64,000 bases of DNA from Crossaster papposus (GCA_037893245.1 JBAIAA010000512.1:124001-188000), one strand, 5' to 3'. Shown: positions 1-8,582, counted from the stretch's first letter. Made by a program: numbers and translations. The notes: generated by a model from the sequence alone, not told the origin.

Positions 1-283
1 TTCTATATATCAAGCAAATAATTTCTACGTACATAAATAATTGGGGGTAAAAATGCATGTAGGTGAAGAGGCTCTCACGTACACAGATTTTTGGGGGCAA
101 AAATGCATGTAGGCGTACACAGATTTTTTTGATATACAATGGGGGTTCTGGAACACTTTTTGCTGGGGCCGCCCCCACCCCCCTGGCGGGCCCCCAGGCA
201 GTCCACGGGGGCTCAAGCAATGGGGCCGCCAGAGTACGGTATAGTAGCGGCCCAATAGGGGTGCCAGGCCCCGGGTCGGCGCA
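1..283. repeat. Left terminal inverted repeat of element 1
   Basis: Bases 1-283 are the reverse complement of 13870-14152 with only a few mismatches (for example around 135-146). Homology stops abruptly inside, after GGGTCGGCGCA. The TIR has internal direct repeats: GGGGGYAAAAATGCATGTAGG occurs at 42-62 and again about 51 bp later, and CGTACACAGATTTTT is also repeated. The inner half is very G+C rich. Confidence 0.95.
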
Positions 284-434
284 TATGTCGGCCGTCCAAG
301 ATCCAAAGACAACTAGCAAACAGGATGCCCCCAGGGCGCTGTTTCACAATGGCTTTGTCAGTCTGGTACGGTGTATGGAGGCGGACGATCGGGGAATGTG
401 TTTGATACACGGAACAGAGCAAAGCAAACACACT

Positions 435-1076
435 CTATTTTACCGGGGCTGCCGGAATGGCAGCAGCGAGCTCTTTCATTATTGAGGCTCGGGCCTCGGC
501 CATGAGCTCGTTTTTGGTCACTTCGCGAGCATCGGAAACTCGACGAGTTTTTTTCTGAATATCAGCCTTTATTTGGCCATATTTTTCCACCTCCTCGAGT
601 ACGAGCTTAAACTCCTCAGGGGAGATGTGTCCATCACAAAGCGCATGTGAGATCACATCCGCAATGCTGTTGAGCTTAGCTAGGGCGAGAACGCGAATCT
701 CGTCGTGCTTCTTGGCTTTTACTAGGAGCCTCCGAGAGACGTATTTTCCGGCAATACCGGCCAGACCACAAGCAACTGCGGCCGCCTCGAGTACAACAAC
801 AACGGGCGCGGCTATAATTGTGGTGAGCAGGCCCACACCCGCCATACCCATTCCCAGGCTAGATGCAACCAGCGCTGTGTCAACGCCATCAACTACATTG
901 ATAACTCTGCGGTATTTTTTGTATAGCTTGGCTCTTTCATCTCTCTCGCGCTCTAGGTGGCGCTCAAGGTTGCGGATCTCACTAAGGCGAAAGCTGGACC
1001 CCTCGGACAGATCGGGATATATCGCCTCCGCGACTGGCGGCGCCGTTGGTAGCTTAGGCATTTTCTCGAATCTCAA
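435..1076 (-). CDS. Conserved Polinton protein, 213 aa, hydrophobic core
   Basis: I do not know the function. The protein has a charged N-terminal helix rich in Arg and Glu (about residues 25-60), then a long hydrophobic, Gly/Ala-rich stretch (about 68-112) that could form one or two membrane segments, then the motif KKHDEIRVLALAKLNS (about 121-136) and a lysine-rich tail. A clear homologue, with the KKHDEIRVLA motif almost identical, is the last gene of element 2 (59921-60547), also next to a TIR and downstream of a penton gene. That conservation shows it is a real gene. Its start overlaps the 3' end of the penton gene by 23 bp on the same strand. A virion membrane or membrane-active protein is a possible role, but this is inference. 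Confidence 0.8.
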   Translation of the reverse strand: MRFEKMPKLPTAPPVAEAIYPDLSEGSSFRLSEIRNLERHLERERDERAKLYKKYRRVINVVDGVDTALVASSLGMGMAGVGLLTTIIAAPVVVVLEAAAVACGLAGIAGKYVSRRLLVKAKKHDEIRVLALAKLNSIADVISHALCDGHISPEEFKLVLEEVEKYGQIKADIQKKTRRVSDAREVTKNELMAEARASIMKELAAAIPAAPVK

Positions 1077-1725
1077 GAACTACAGTAAAAGGCATGCCGT
1101 GGTTGTGCACTATCGCGTTGTTATCATCTAACACGCGCAGGTTTAATTGGTGTATGTGCCCAACCTCCATATTTTTATACATAGGAGAGTAGGGGGTTAT
1201 GTCTGTAATACCACCAACTGCGGCTGGGACTATCGCCAGCAGGGTAGAAGGAGCACCATCAACAAAATTGGAGCTTGTTGAGAGCTGCTCGAGATAAATG
1301 TAAAGCCACTTGTGGGCTACAAGGTTTACCGGTCTGTCTCCATTGTATTCCCCCTCCAACCAGCCATGGTCGTCAATGCCCAGGACCCGGCGTATATCGG
1401 GACTGAGTTTTATCGCGGTTTTAGGCGTTGTATCTGGGATTTTGATGTTGACCAGGCCAGAGTCGCCTATCTCCACCATTAAACCGGGAATATTTACCAT
1501 TAAGATGTGCGCTAGCTGTCCAAAGGTATATAGCCCAGCCGGGATCGACATCTTTTGAGGACTCTCAAACTTGCGCCACATAAATCCGAATTGACCCATG
1601 TTGTGATAGCCGGCCTCATAATGGAGTTCTCGGAGCGCAACCTGGAGCCTACCGCGTGTATTGTCTACAACCGACTGGAGAATTGTCGGGTTTCCATTTT
1701 GAAAGTTGGTCGATGTATAGAACAT
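1054..1725 (-). CDS. Minor capsid (penton-like) protein
   Basis: This is the probable single jelly-roll minor capsid protein that would form virion vertices. The 223-aa product (start at 1725; an upstream in-frame ATG at 1752 would add nine residues) contains FGFMWRKFESPQKMSIPAG, a stretch ending in RRVLGIDDHGWLEGEY, and a C-terminal beta-rich part. The same layout (a ...LLGLPRGW block followed by a beta-rich end with ...PMY/DPIY) is found in the two penton copies of element 2. Assignment rests on size, position next to the 213-aa gene and this comparison; jelly-roll proteins are hard to prove by eye. The start lies 9 bp from the start of the divergent gene at 1735. Polinton nomenclature calls the minor capsid PX, but I have not verified that correspondence here. 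Confidence 0.7.
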   Translation of the reverse strand: MFYTSTNFQNGNPTILQSVVDNTRGRLQVALRELHYEAGYHNMGQFGFMWRKFESPQKMSIPAGLYTFGQLAHILMVNIPGLMVEIGDSGLVNIKIPDTTPKTAIKLSPDIRRVLGIDDHGWLEGEYNGDRPVNLVAHKWLYIYLEQLSTSSNFVDGAPSTLLAIVPAAVGGITDITPYSPMYKNMEVGHIHQLNLRVLDDNNAIVHNHGMPFTVVLEIRENA

Positions 1726-1734
1726 GTTGCAGGT

Positions 1735-3297
1735 ATGGAGAACCAAGCACACGCCTTTAATTCAGCCGCGTCTTATACGATAGTCGGAGGTTTCACAATA
1801 AAGGACCTAGAATTGCAACATGTGAACATACAGGTGGGTTCTGGGGCGGCGGGGTTTGAGACAACCTTCCCAGACATCTTATCTCCCGAGAGGTACAAGC
1901 TGCCGAAGGTTAAAAGTGATGCTGTTGTGAGCAGGTGGCTCTCAACCCCGATGAGATTTTGGCAAAACAAGGTTAACTTTGCCGCGTGGTGTGCTAGCAC
2001 AGGGTGCGGCGTTTCTGCATATGACCATCTTAATTCCAGGAATCTGATGGTGCGAGCGGTTTACCGCTTTCACGTGTACTACCAGATCCGCAGGATACTC
2101 GAAGAGATGCAGGTCGCTCTCCCGCAGGACGACATGTTCGATGCCCTTGACAGCCCATACAACCAGAGGGCGTATGAACGGATTTGTGCCGAGTTCGTCG
2201 TGTCTCCGCACACTGACTGGCGTCAACAAAGGAGCACAAAAGAACGAGCACTTCTCGAGAAACTAAACGACGCAAAAAATGCTCTACCAACGAATCCAAC
2301 TCACGAGGAGATCATTTCTTATAAACACCAAAAAGATTTAGAAAATATTCGAGATCTCGAACGGCAGATTAAAATTGAAAAACTATATAAACCATATACG
2401 CACCAAGAGAAAACAGCTATGGCTGAAGCAAAAGTTCAAGATCTTAAAGAAGAGACCGCGCTCTACGAAAGCAAAGTGAGAAACGCCGGCTCCGACGCAC
2501 GGACTGGTCCCAGTGCCTCAACTATCAACCATCTGCACGACCGACTAGAGTTAGCGCAAAAAGAATTGGCTGAACTACAAAAAGGATCGATAGGCGAGTA
2601 TAGTGATAATGCATGGGTAACATTTGTTCTCGATGATTCAGAAGGTTTTACTCGATCCGGGGTTGAAAGAATCAACGACTCTATCCGCACGTATGTCTGG
2701 GCCATCTTAGGTGCGCAAGCACAGATCCGCTCGAGAATTTTAGGTACAGGCGGCGCATTCGACGCCCAGAAACAGTTCTTGGCAAACGTTGAAGACGCGA
2801 TCTCAAGTCCCGTGGACCTCCCAAGCGCGATAGCGCGCTACCAGGATGTACTTCGATACGCCCGCTCTAAGGTAAACTTTGCCTTCGGGAGCGGGTTGTA
2901 TATGGCCCCCAGCAACATGGAGCTGCAGATTGGAACCATTCAGAACTACAACAACGAGATAGTCATCGCGGGACCGGGGCAACAAATGGGCATCAACACT
3001 GGCGTAAACGCCTCGACTCCATCACTGCCAGACGTGCACGACATGGAGGGGCCGGCTGCAAGGCCAGCACAGCCAGCCGAGGTGGGACCCGTAAAGACCG
3101 CGGTCTCACCTCAACCGCCCAGCTACGACCTGCCTGACGCTAACAACACTGGCGAAAGGAGGCCCATCGGGCCTCCACCCTTGCCGGCAGCGGGTAGCTC
3201 CGAGCATTTGTCCGCCGCCACACATGAGGATGGAAAAACAGCCCTCGTTGTTGGTGGGGTTGCCGTAGGGCTACTGGCGCTTTGGCTTCTACGCTAG
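1735..3297 (+). CDS. Polinton virion-type protein, 520 aa, coiled coil and C-terminal TM
   Basis: Function unknown; likely a structural or membrane protein. I chose the ATG at 1735 (MENQAHAF) because upstream codons lie inside the divergent penton gene. The N-terminal third holds a conserved block around MRFWQNKVNFAAWCASTGCGVS followed by RAVYRFHVYYQIRRILEEMQ. The middle (about residues 165-290) is a Lys/Glu-rich coiled-coil candidate. Near residue 405 is YARSKVNFAFGSGLYMAPSNMEL, and the C-terminus is Pro-rich, contains PPSYDL, and ends in a single membrane segment (VVGGVAVGLLALWLL) plus Arg. Element 2 keeps a fragment of the N-terminal block at 50043-50412. The end overlaps the convergent 461-aa gene by 9 bp. 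Confidence 0.8.
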   Translation: MENQAHAFNSAASYTIVGGFTIKDLELQHVNIQVGSGAAGFETTFPDILSPERYKLPKVKSDAVVSRWLSTPMRFWQNKVNFAAWCASTGCGVSAYDHLNSRNLMVRAVYRFHVYYQIRRILEEMQVALPQDDMFDALDSPYNQRAYERICAEFVVSPHTDWRQQRSTKERALLEKLNDAKNALPTNPTHEEIISYKHQKDLENIRDLERQIKIEKLYKPYTHQEKTAMAEAKVQDLKEETALYESKVRNAGSDARTGPSASTINHLHDRLELAQKELAELQKGSIGEYSDNAWVTFVLDDSEGFTRSGVERINDSIRTYVWAILGAQAQIRSRILGTGGAFDAQKQFLANVEDAISSPVDLPSAIARYQDVLRYARSKVNFAFGSGLYMAPSNMELQIGTIQNYNNEIVIAGPGQQMGINTGVNASTPSLPDVHDMEGPAARPAQPAEVGPVKTAVSPQPPSYDLPDANNTGERRPIGPPPLPAAGSSEHLSAATHEDGKTALVVGGVAVGLLALWLLR

Positions 3298-4674
3298 CCA
3301 CTCGCGGGCTGCCACGAGCAGCAAACTTCCGACAGCAACGGCAAGGGCCCACAGGTTTTCTGCGACCCAACCGGCGGTTTTACTAAGTAGGGTTAGGAGC
3401 CACGATACGATGCTTCCGATCAGGCCGGGTAGTGCGGCTGCGGCCTTTCCGGCAAGTTGGGCCAGCATGCGCCCGAGAGCTTGCAAGTGCTTCTTTGTCC
3501 ACTCTTTGAGGCCCCCCCTGCCCGCCGGAGGCCGCGGTGTAGGAGCAACAGGCACGCCAGCCCCCCCGCCCGTCAGGGTCAGTACCAGGGTCGATATTGC
3601 AAACCCAACCGCCGTGAGGATAGATGCAATCGTGACTCCCTGCTCGCGGAATAGTGTGCGGATGCGCTCGGCCAACGTAGTGTCTTCGTTTAGCATCCGC
3701 TCGATCGTCTCTCTAATGCGGGAAACCTGGCCCCGGAGGGCGGAGCGGGTTGCCGAAAGAGCCTCCAATCGGGCAGCCCGTTCATCCTTTAGATCGCGCA
3801 GACGCTCGCGCAGACGCTCTCTGTTAGTTACGGAGTTGTCATCTAAGCCATCGGTCTCTTCTAGCTTCCGAGTTTCTTTGGCGATGTGGGCGTCTAGTTC
3901 TGTAAGTTTGGCTTGGTTGTTGAAAAGTTCATCTCTAACCCTGGTCATCGCTCTCCGAAGGCCCTCGAGCTCACGCCTGGCCTGTTTGACCCACGTGGTG
4001 TCAAGGGGCGGGTCATCTATGGTCGCCAATGCCGCGGACTGATCCACCGTTAGATCAGCGTCCAGCGCTGTTTCGACTTCTCTCGTCTCATCAAGGACGG
4101 CCTCTATTTTTTCGCCGAGGTCTTGTAGTTTGATGTTGTCAATGTTTGCCGGAAGGGCTGCAGCTGCCCCTTTCAAGGCGTTCTCCCCTCTCGAACCCGG
4201 CAAAATCTTCCACTTGCTAGAGGCTTGGCTCTTGGACGTGAAGTCGGGGAGCTTTAGGGACAAGCGTATGGTATTTATGCCCCCACTACCGTATTCGCCC
4301 GCCAGGGTCTTCAGGCTGCGAAAGCCCATGCGACCAGCACGCACTGCGCTTACGCGAATCCGGGTTCTATCATTTGGCGTCCAATAGAGGGTCCCATCTT
4401 CATCAATCGAGAACTTATTGTAGGGGATTCTCTTCGGGGCCCCAAGCCCATATTCACGGACAACTTCCGCGTAGAAGTTATCTGCCAGGCGCCGTTTTTG
4501 CCCATCAAGTTCGGAATTTCTGAGTTCATCTCGAATGTATGAGATGTTGCCCCCTACAGCGCCACCCTCGTAAGGATCGATCAGAGCGAGCGCTGGAGGG
4601 TCGGGCAAGCCACCGGTAAGGTTATCGTCTTTGTCAAAATCAGGGTCGAACGTGGGATTATCAAACTCAGCCAT
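3289..4674 (-). CDS. Polinton protein, 461 aa, coiled coil and hydrophobic C-terminus
   Basis: The role is unknown. The order is: acidic N-terminus; a globular part (about residues 55-170) with DEDGTLYWTPND; a long alpha-helical, Arg/Glu-rich coiled-coil region (about 180-345); EQGVTIASILTAVGFAISTLV, which looks like a membrane helix; a Pro/Gly linker; then Leu/Ala-rich hydrophobic helices to the end (GSIVSWLLTLLSKTAGWVAENLWALAVAVG). The EQGVTIASILTA block and the hydrophobic tail recur, from memory, in Polinton proteins of cnidarians and fish. It is transcribed divergently from the major capsid gene with 39 bp between the start codons. A virion membrane-penetration or scaffold protein is plausible but unproven. 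Confidence 0.8.
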   Translation of the reverse strand: MAEFDNPTFDPDFDKDDNLTGGLPDPPALALIDPYEGGAVGGNISYIRDELRNSELDGQKRRLADNFYAEVVREYGLGAPKRIPYNKFSIDEDGTLYWTPNDRTRIRVSAVRAGRMGFRSLKTLAGEYGSGGINTIRLSLKLPDFTSKSQASSKWKILPGSRGENALKGAAAALPANIDNIKLQDLGEKIEAVLDETREVETALDADLTVDQSAALATIDDPPLDTTWVKQARRELEGLRRAMTRVRDELFNNQAKLTELDAHIAKETRKLEETDGLDDNSVTNRERLRERLRDLKDERAARLEALSATRSALRGQVSRIRETIERMLNEDTTLAERIRTLFREQGVTIASILTAVGFAISTLVLTLTGGGAGVPVAPTPRPPAGRGGLKEWTKKHLQALGRMLAQLAGKAAAALPGLIGSIVSWLLTLLSKTAGWVAENLWALAVAVGSLLLVAAREWLA

Positions 4675-4713
4675 CGTATTAAAGAGATAACGATGTGTTT
4701 AATACTTAATGAC

Positions 4714-6030
4714 ATGGCCTCCTCAAAGTACGGACGCAAACTTGATCCCTACAGGCGCCTCAGAGACTCCTTTGGGGAAAAAGGCATCCGGCAGAGCGTT
4801 GTCATAACCAACAACCCGAGCACGATCGGCGCCTCACAACAGCTGCTTGTTCGATTCCCCAATCTAGGGGCCCACGATGTGATCGTTCCTGGGACCGTGC
4901 GCCTGGCTTTTATGATCGCCCTCGTCTCGACCGGCAACAACCGAACGCTAGTTCAGAACATCGGCCGGGCCATCGTAAAGAAGATGACTATCAAGATTTC
5001 AGGAAATGAGGTCCTCTCCATCGACGACAGTGACGTCTACCATTGCTATCTCGACCTTTGGAAGACCTCCAAAGAACGCAAAAACTCTGCATATCAGGGC
5101 ATTGACCTCTCACCCAACCGTAACGCGACGAAGCTGCGGGTGGGCGCGGCGGATGGCGATAGCACATCTGCTAGCGTGGCTAAGGACGTTGCAATAAACT
5201 TGGCCTATGGATCAAGGTTCTTCGTCCCGCTGGATTTTGAACTCCTCAACGGGGCTGCGCCTTTCTACCAGAGCGCGCTCGGGGACCGCCTCGAGTACGA
5301 ACTCACCTTCAACGACTATGCCCGCGTGATCATTAATACTGCGACTTCGGATGATGCGGTGCAGGATGCCAGCTACACTATCGACAACATCTCCCTCGAG
5401 TTTGACATGGTCTCTCAGCCCAACCTGGCGCGGATGATCAACGTCCAGTATGCGGGCCGCCACGCAATCCTGTATGACCGTGTTCTCCGCCACCGCAAGA
5501 TTTTGAAGGACAAAAGCGACACTCTGTGGAACATAAACCTCAACGTGCCGGCCCACAGCATGAAGGGAATCCTCATGCTCTTCGAGGACTACACCGCCTA
5601 TATCCGTAACACCGAAGCCTTTTACAACCCCAAAATACAAAAGGTCGAGGTGACGATCGAAGGGGTTCCGAACCAGCTCTACAGTCAGGGGATGCGGGCC
5701 TATCAGGTGTGGGACGAGGCGAAGAAGGTTTTCGCCGCGGGCGGTAAGCGAGAACCCGCAGTGGCCGCGATGATCAAAGACTCGGACATGGCCGACGTGA
5801 CCCTCGGAGAGTTCTTGACCACAAAGTACGCACTATGGCTGGACATGCGGACCACGGATGACGACCAGCTGCATGGTAGTGGCCGAAAAATCGAAAACGC
5901 ATCCGAGGGCGTGACAATCCAGATCACCAAGACGGCCGAAGGTGCCGGCGCATTGAACGTGTACCTGTATGTCATTACAGATGCGCAACTAAACCTCAAA
6001 GATGGCAGGTTTGTCAACGCGATTTATTAG
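4714..6030 (+). CDS. MCP: Major capsid protein (hexon-like, double jelly roll)
   Basis: The 438-aa product (start at MASSKYGRKLDPYRRL; an upstream ATG at 4693 would add seven residues) has the length and texture of Polinton PY/MCP. It is rich in beta-strand-like segments throughout, with the blocks FEDYTAYIRNTEAFYNPKIQ and YVITDAQLNLKDGRFVNAIY at the C-terminus and GRAIVKKMTIKISGNEVLS near the N-terminus, which are characteristic of this family. In virions such proteins form pseudo-hexameric capsomers. The gene is followed directly, with a 29-bp overlap, by the packaging ATPase, so the two probably share a transcript or an overlapping start. No break is seen. Confidence 0.9.
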   Translation: MASSKYGRKLDPYRRLRDSFGEKGIRQSVVITNNPSTIGASQQLLVRFPNLGAHDVIVPGTVRLAFMIALVSTGNNRTLVQNIGRAIVKKMTIKISGNEVLSIDDSDVYHCYLDLWKTSKERKNSAYQGIDLSPNRNATKLRVGAADGDSTSASVAKDVAINLAYGSRFFVPLDFELLNGAAPFYQSALGDRLEYELTFNDYARVIINTATSDDAVQDASYTIDNISLEFDMVSQPNLARMINVQYAGRHAILYDRVLRHRKILKDKSDTLWNINLNVPAHSMKGILMLFEDYTAYIRNTEAFYNPKIQKVEVTIEGVPNQLYSQGMRAYQVWDEAKKVFAAGGKREPAVAAMIKDSDMADVTLGEFLTTKYALWLDMRTTDDDQLHGSGRKIENASEGVTIQITKTAEGAGALNVYLYVITDAQLNLKDGRFVNAIY

Positions 6031-6523
6031 TCTCCTCCCCCATGACGCCCACTCGGCGATTATATGCGGGCAGACTGGGTGCGGCAAAACGGTTTTCGTC
6101 CTTGATTTGTTGGAAGACCGTTACCTCGGCGTCTTTCAGCACATAATACTCATGTGTCCTACCGTCAAGCACAATAAGACATACCAGGCCCGGTCTTGGG
6201 TCTGGTCCGACCCCGAGGTTCTCATAGTTGACCCCGGGGAGCGGCTCCACGACTATCTGCGGGTATTTTACCAGTGTTTTGCCGGGGAGCCAACGCTTTA
6301 CATAATCGATGACTGCGCCGCCAGTAAAGCCCTTACCAAGAAAAGGGATACACTCTCGGAGCTCGCCTTCTCGGGCCGCCACGCAGAGCAGAGTGTCTGG
6401 GTCCTTACTCAGAAGTACAATGCAGTGCTGAAAGACTTACGCGAACAGACGCGATGGGTCGCCCTCTTCCACTGCAAAGATCGTGACACTTTTTCGAAGA
6501 CTGTCTTCGGGAGAACGACGTGA
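6002..6523 (+). CDS. ATP: A32/FtsK-type genome packaging ATPase, 3' frame break
   Basis: This is a P-loop ATPase of the FtsK-HerA class that pumps viral DNA into capsids. Walker A is GQTGCGKT (residues 23-30), Walker B is LYIIDDC (about 99-105), and a TQKYNAV sensor-like stretch lies near residue 136. The open frame ends at residue 173, shorter than the usual 200-plus residues. Just before the stop, at the GGG near 6505-6507, coding character switches to the -1 frame, which stays open to a stop at 6628-6630. That looks like loss of one base from a G run, a sequencing error, or less likely programmed slippage. The gene overlaps the MCP end by 29 bp. Confidence 0.85.
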   Translation: MAGLSTRFISLLPHDAHSAIICGQTGCGKTVFVLDLLEDRYLGVFQHIILMCPTVKHNKTYQARSWVWSDPEVLIVDPGERLHDYLRVFYQCFAGEPTLYIIDDCAASKALTKKRDTLSELAFSGRHAEQSVWVLTQKYNAVLKDLREQTRWVALFHCKDRDTFSKTVFGRTT

Positions 6524-6558
6524 TCTCAACTAAGGAGGAACGAGCTGCTGTTAGAAAG

Positions 6559-6674
6559 CTCCTTGCAGAAAGTAAGCATGCTAAACTCGTGCTAAAGACT
6601 GATCAGCCTACTGCTTATAAGGTTGTTTAGCGGCTCCTTGCAGATGCTAAACACTGCTTAGCGACTCCTTGCAG
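6559..6674 (+). repeat. Three copies of CTCCTTGCAG
   Basis: The decamer CTCCTTGCAG occurs at 6559-6568, 6634-6643 and 6665-6674, embedded in longer similar segments (GCTAAAC also recurs). The last copy ends two bases before the ATG of the next gene (6677). Each copy resembles a splice acceptor, but the first lies in the open part of the ATPase -1 frame. It may be a local duplication left by a rearrangement. Confidence 0.6.
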
Positions 6675-6676
6675 TC

Positions 6677-7345
6677 ATGTGGATTTTCTGTGTGTTGCTT
6701 TGCAATCAGGCCTTAATTTTGGGCATCCTGGGGTGGGGCATATTACAGTATGTTAGAGCTAGAGGTTGTGTAAACAAGGTAAAACAATTTGTTACAAATA
6801 TGGACTGCGACGAGCTTGTTGACCAGCTGCTGCAGGCAAGTAGTGACACGCCCGCCGCGGCAGAAACCTGCCAAGGGCAAGATGGGGTCGTCCCGACAGC
6901 GGCTGCAAAAAAGCGCGAACGGCTCACTACGCTGGCGGCTGGGGGGAAGGCCAAACAATACCTGGGTCGGCCCATTACATCAGACCAGGTTGACGAGATG
7001 ACCGATGATGAGGTTGCCAAACACTACGGCCGCTATGAGGCACGACTGGGGGCCTCAATGACAAAAACCCTTGGAGCTTGTGCGCTGCAGATGTACGCGC
7101 TCGCGGCAGGCAAACTTTTACCCATTCCCCATGAAAATCTGCCCCGGCTCATCGCAGACCTTGAAGAAGACCCCTTTGTTGAGCATGCACTGACGACTGC
7201 TTGTTGCGAGCTGTATTATCGCTACGGGATGTACTTAGCTCCGCTAACGGCAGCGATGGCCACAGCTAAACACTGCCAATTTAAACAGGCATGCCCACGC
7301 GATATTGAGCTGCACGATGACGACGTTGCAAAGCAACAGCAATAA
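6677..7345 (+). CDS. Conserved Polinton hypothetical protein, 222 aa, N-terminal TM
   Basis: Unknown function. It begins with a hydrophobic segment (residues 2-24, FCVLLCNQALILGILGWGIL) that could be a signal anchor. A polar, low-complexity linker follows to about residue 75. The C-terminal domain is helical and includes YEARLGASMTKTLGACALQMYAL and CCELYYRYGMYLAPLTAAMATAKHCQF, which I recall as a recurring block in invertebrate Polinton proteins. It has no protease-like His/Asp/Cys arrangement. It overlaps the next gene by 41 bp in a different frame. The start codon directly follows the last CTCCTTGCAG repeat. Confidence 0.75.
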   Translation: MWIFCVLLCNQALILGILGWGILQYVRARGCVNKVKQFVTNMDCDELVDQLLQASSDTPAAAETCQGQDGVVPTAAAKKRERLTTLAAGGKAKQYLGRPITSDQVDEMTDDEVAKHYGRYEARLGASMTKTLGACALQMYALAAGKLLPIPHENLPRLIADLEEDPFVEHALTTACCELYYRYGMYLAPLTAAMATAKHCQFKQACPRDIELHDDDVAKQQQ

Positions 7346-7754
7346 CGATCGTCCCGACATGGATGCAGAGCATCAGCCGGAGAGGGTAACAATTGAGCCA
7401 CAGCCGGGGACAAGCAAAGACCCTAAAAAAGTAGAGGCGGGCCGAAAAGGGGCCGCCGCACGGAAGGCCAAACAGGAACGGTTACTGGCTGCTCTCCGGG
7501 AGGGCAAGGCATCAAGCGCCCCCGTCGTCCCGACGGCCGCTACGCCCAACAATAGCCGCGATATGGCTAAGCCGGCGCAACCAACAGACGGGACCCCATA
7601 TATACAACCTCTGGCTCTAGGTGGACTAGTTGCGGGCGCCCTATGGCTCATTTCTCGCAGTGGTGTCTGTGACACCACAACAGCGCCTGTAGAGACTCCG
7701 TCAATACCTGCCAAGCAATTAAAGGCTGGGCCAGACCCATTTCATATGCAGTGA
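7305..7754 (+). CDS. Small Polinton protein with basic region and one TM, 149 aa
   Basis: Function not recognised. The protein is mostly polar and disordered, with a basic helix KKVEAGRKGAAARKAKQERLLAALREGK (given in two parts: residues about 41-57, then 58-68), a Pro/Ala linker, and one membrane segment near residues 105-118 (LALGGLVAGALWLI). The true start may be an internal Met (MTTLQS or MDAEH) because the first codons overlap the preceding gene. Basic plus TM architecture would suit a DNA-condensing or membrane-linked virion protein, but that is inference. Confidence 0.6.
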   Translation: MSCTMTTLQSNSNNDRPDMDAEHQPERVTIEPQPGTSKDPKKVEAGRKGAAARKAKQERLLAALREGKASSAPVVPTAATPNNSRDMAKPAQPTDGTPYIQPLALGGLVAGALWLISRSGVCDTTTAPVETPSIPAKQLKAGPDPFHMQ

Positions 7755-7804
7755 CTTTGTAACAACAACACAGTACGCGGCCCATTTTATATGCAATAAC
7801 CGAC

Positions 7805-8044
7805 ATGTCTACTCCTAGTATTGATGGTAAACAGCTTGCCAATTTGGCATACCACTCCGCCGTTGTGGGCGGCCTTGCAATAGGATACGCCGCACTTGGT
7901 AAAAAAATCCTGAAAGGGGCTGTGCCAAAATTGGATTTAACCCCTTATGATGCTGGCATGGTCATTCTGGATGTTGGCCTGGCCATGGCCACTAAGGACA
8001 TGCTCGTCAAGCAGGGGATATTCCCTGCGGACATATTAAAGTAG
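7805..8044 (+). CDS. Small Polinton membrane protein, 79 aa
   Basis: The 79-aa product is hydrophobic, with candidate membrane helices at about residues 17-32 (AVVGGLAIGYAALG) and 47-62. The motif KLDLTPYDAGMVILDVGLAM followed by KDMLVKQGI is, from memory, a recurring signature of very small Polinton proteins in cnidarians and other invertebrates. Function is unknown. It lies between the 149-aa and 144-aa small-protein genes, all on the plus strand, and its stop is 23 bp before the next ATG. Confidence 0.7.
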   Translation: MSTPSIDGKQLANLAYHSAVVGGLAIGYAALGKKILKGAVPKLDLTPYDAGMVILDVGLAMATKDMLVKQGIFPADILK

Positions 8045-8067
8045 TGTATACTAGTAGTATATACAAG

Positions 8068-8502
8068 ATGGCCTCTATAGCAATGCTTGTAGGTGGAGCC
8101 ATCGTGAACGCGATCTCGTTCTCAGGGACAAGCTTCCTCTTTTCGAAGTTGGGCGCTTTAGGTGCCGCCGAGGAGCGAAAACGACATGACAGGGCCTTGG
8201 AGCAGCTCCAAGCTGCACAAGCCAAATGGTCGCACAAACGTACTGAACGTATTGACTGGATCAATGAAGAGCTGCGGCGCCAGGGGCATGCTGTGCACAC
8301 CTTTCGTGATGTTGATGAGGCCATTCGTCAGTACAACCTTTTCTCTGACAGCGGCGGCGGCCTTCCAGAGGAAGAGATGACACCACAACCCAAGCTCTCC
8401 GATTTCTACTCGCCATCCCCGGAGCAGCAAGATCGCGAACTCGCCTTTGTTGTTATGGGACTTGGAGTCACAGCGTTTGTAGCCTACAAGCTCGCTGAGT
8501 GA
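8068..8502 (+). CDS. Small conserved Polinton protein, 144 aa, two TM ends
   Basis: Function unknown. The first ATG is at 8068; an upstream GTG at 8044 is in frame but unlikely as a start. The N-terminal hydrophobic block is MASIAMLVGGAIVNAISFSG, the middle is a charged helix (EERKRHDRALEQLQAAQAKW then RIDWINEELRRQ), and the C-terminus is PKLSDFYSPSPEQQDRELAF followed by a hydrophobic end. Element 2 has both halves of a homologue: the N-terminal part on the minus strand (49793-49452) and the C-terminal part on the plus strand (49851-49950). That supports this as a real, conserved gene. Confidence 0.75.
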   Translation: MASIAMLVGGAIVNAISFSGTSFLFSKLGALGAAEERKRHDRALEQLQAAQAKWSHKRTERIDWINEELRRQGHAVHTFRDVDEAIRQYNLFSDSGGGLPEEEMTPQPKLSDFYSPSPEQQDRELAFVVMGLGVTAFVAYKLAE

Positions 8503-8582
8503 TCGCGACTCCGTCGCAGCGCGGCTCTGGCCGCCGCTAGGCCGTTTCCTGCGCCGAGGCGAGCGGGGAGAGCAAAAAATGG

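Noticed and set aside
63..485. ORFs of 95-140 aa across the TIR of element 1
   Set aside because: They span G+C-rich terminal repeat sequence, appear again mirrored at the right end, and have no conserved protein character.
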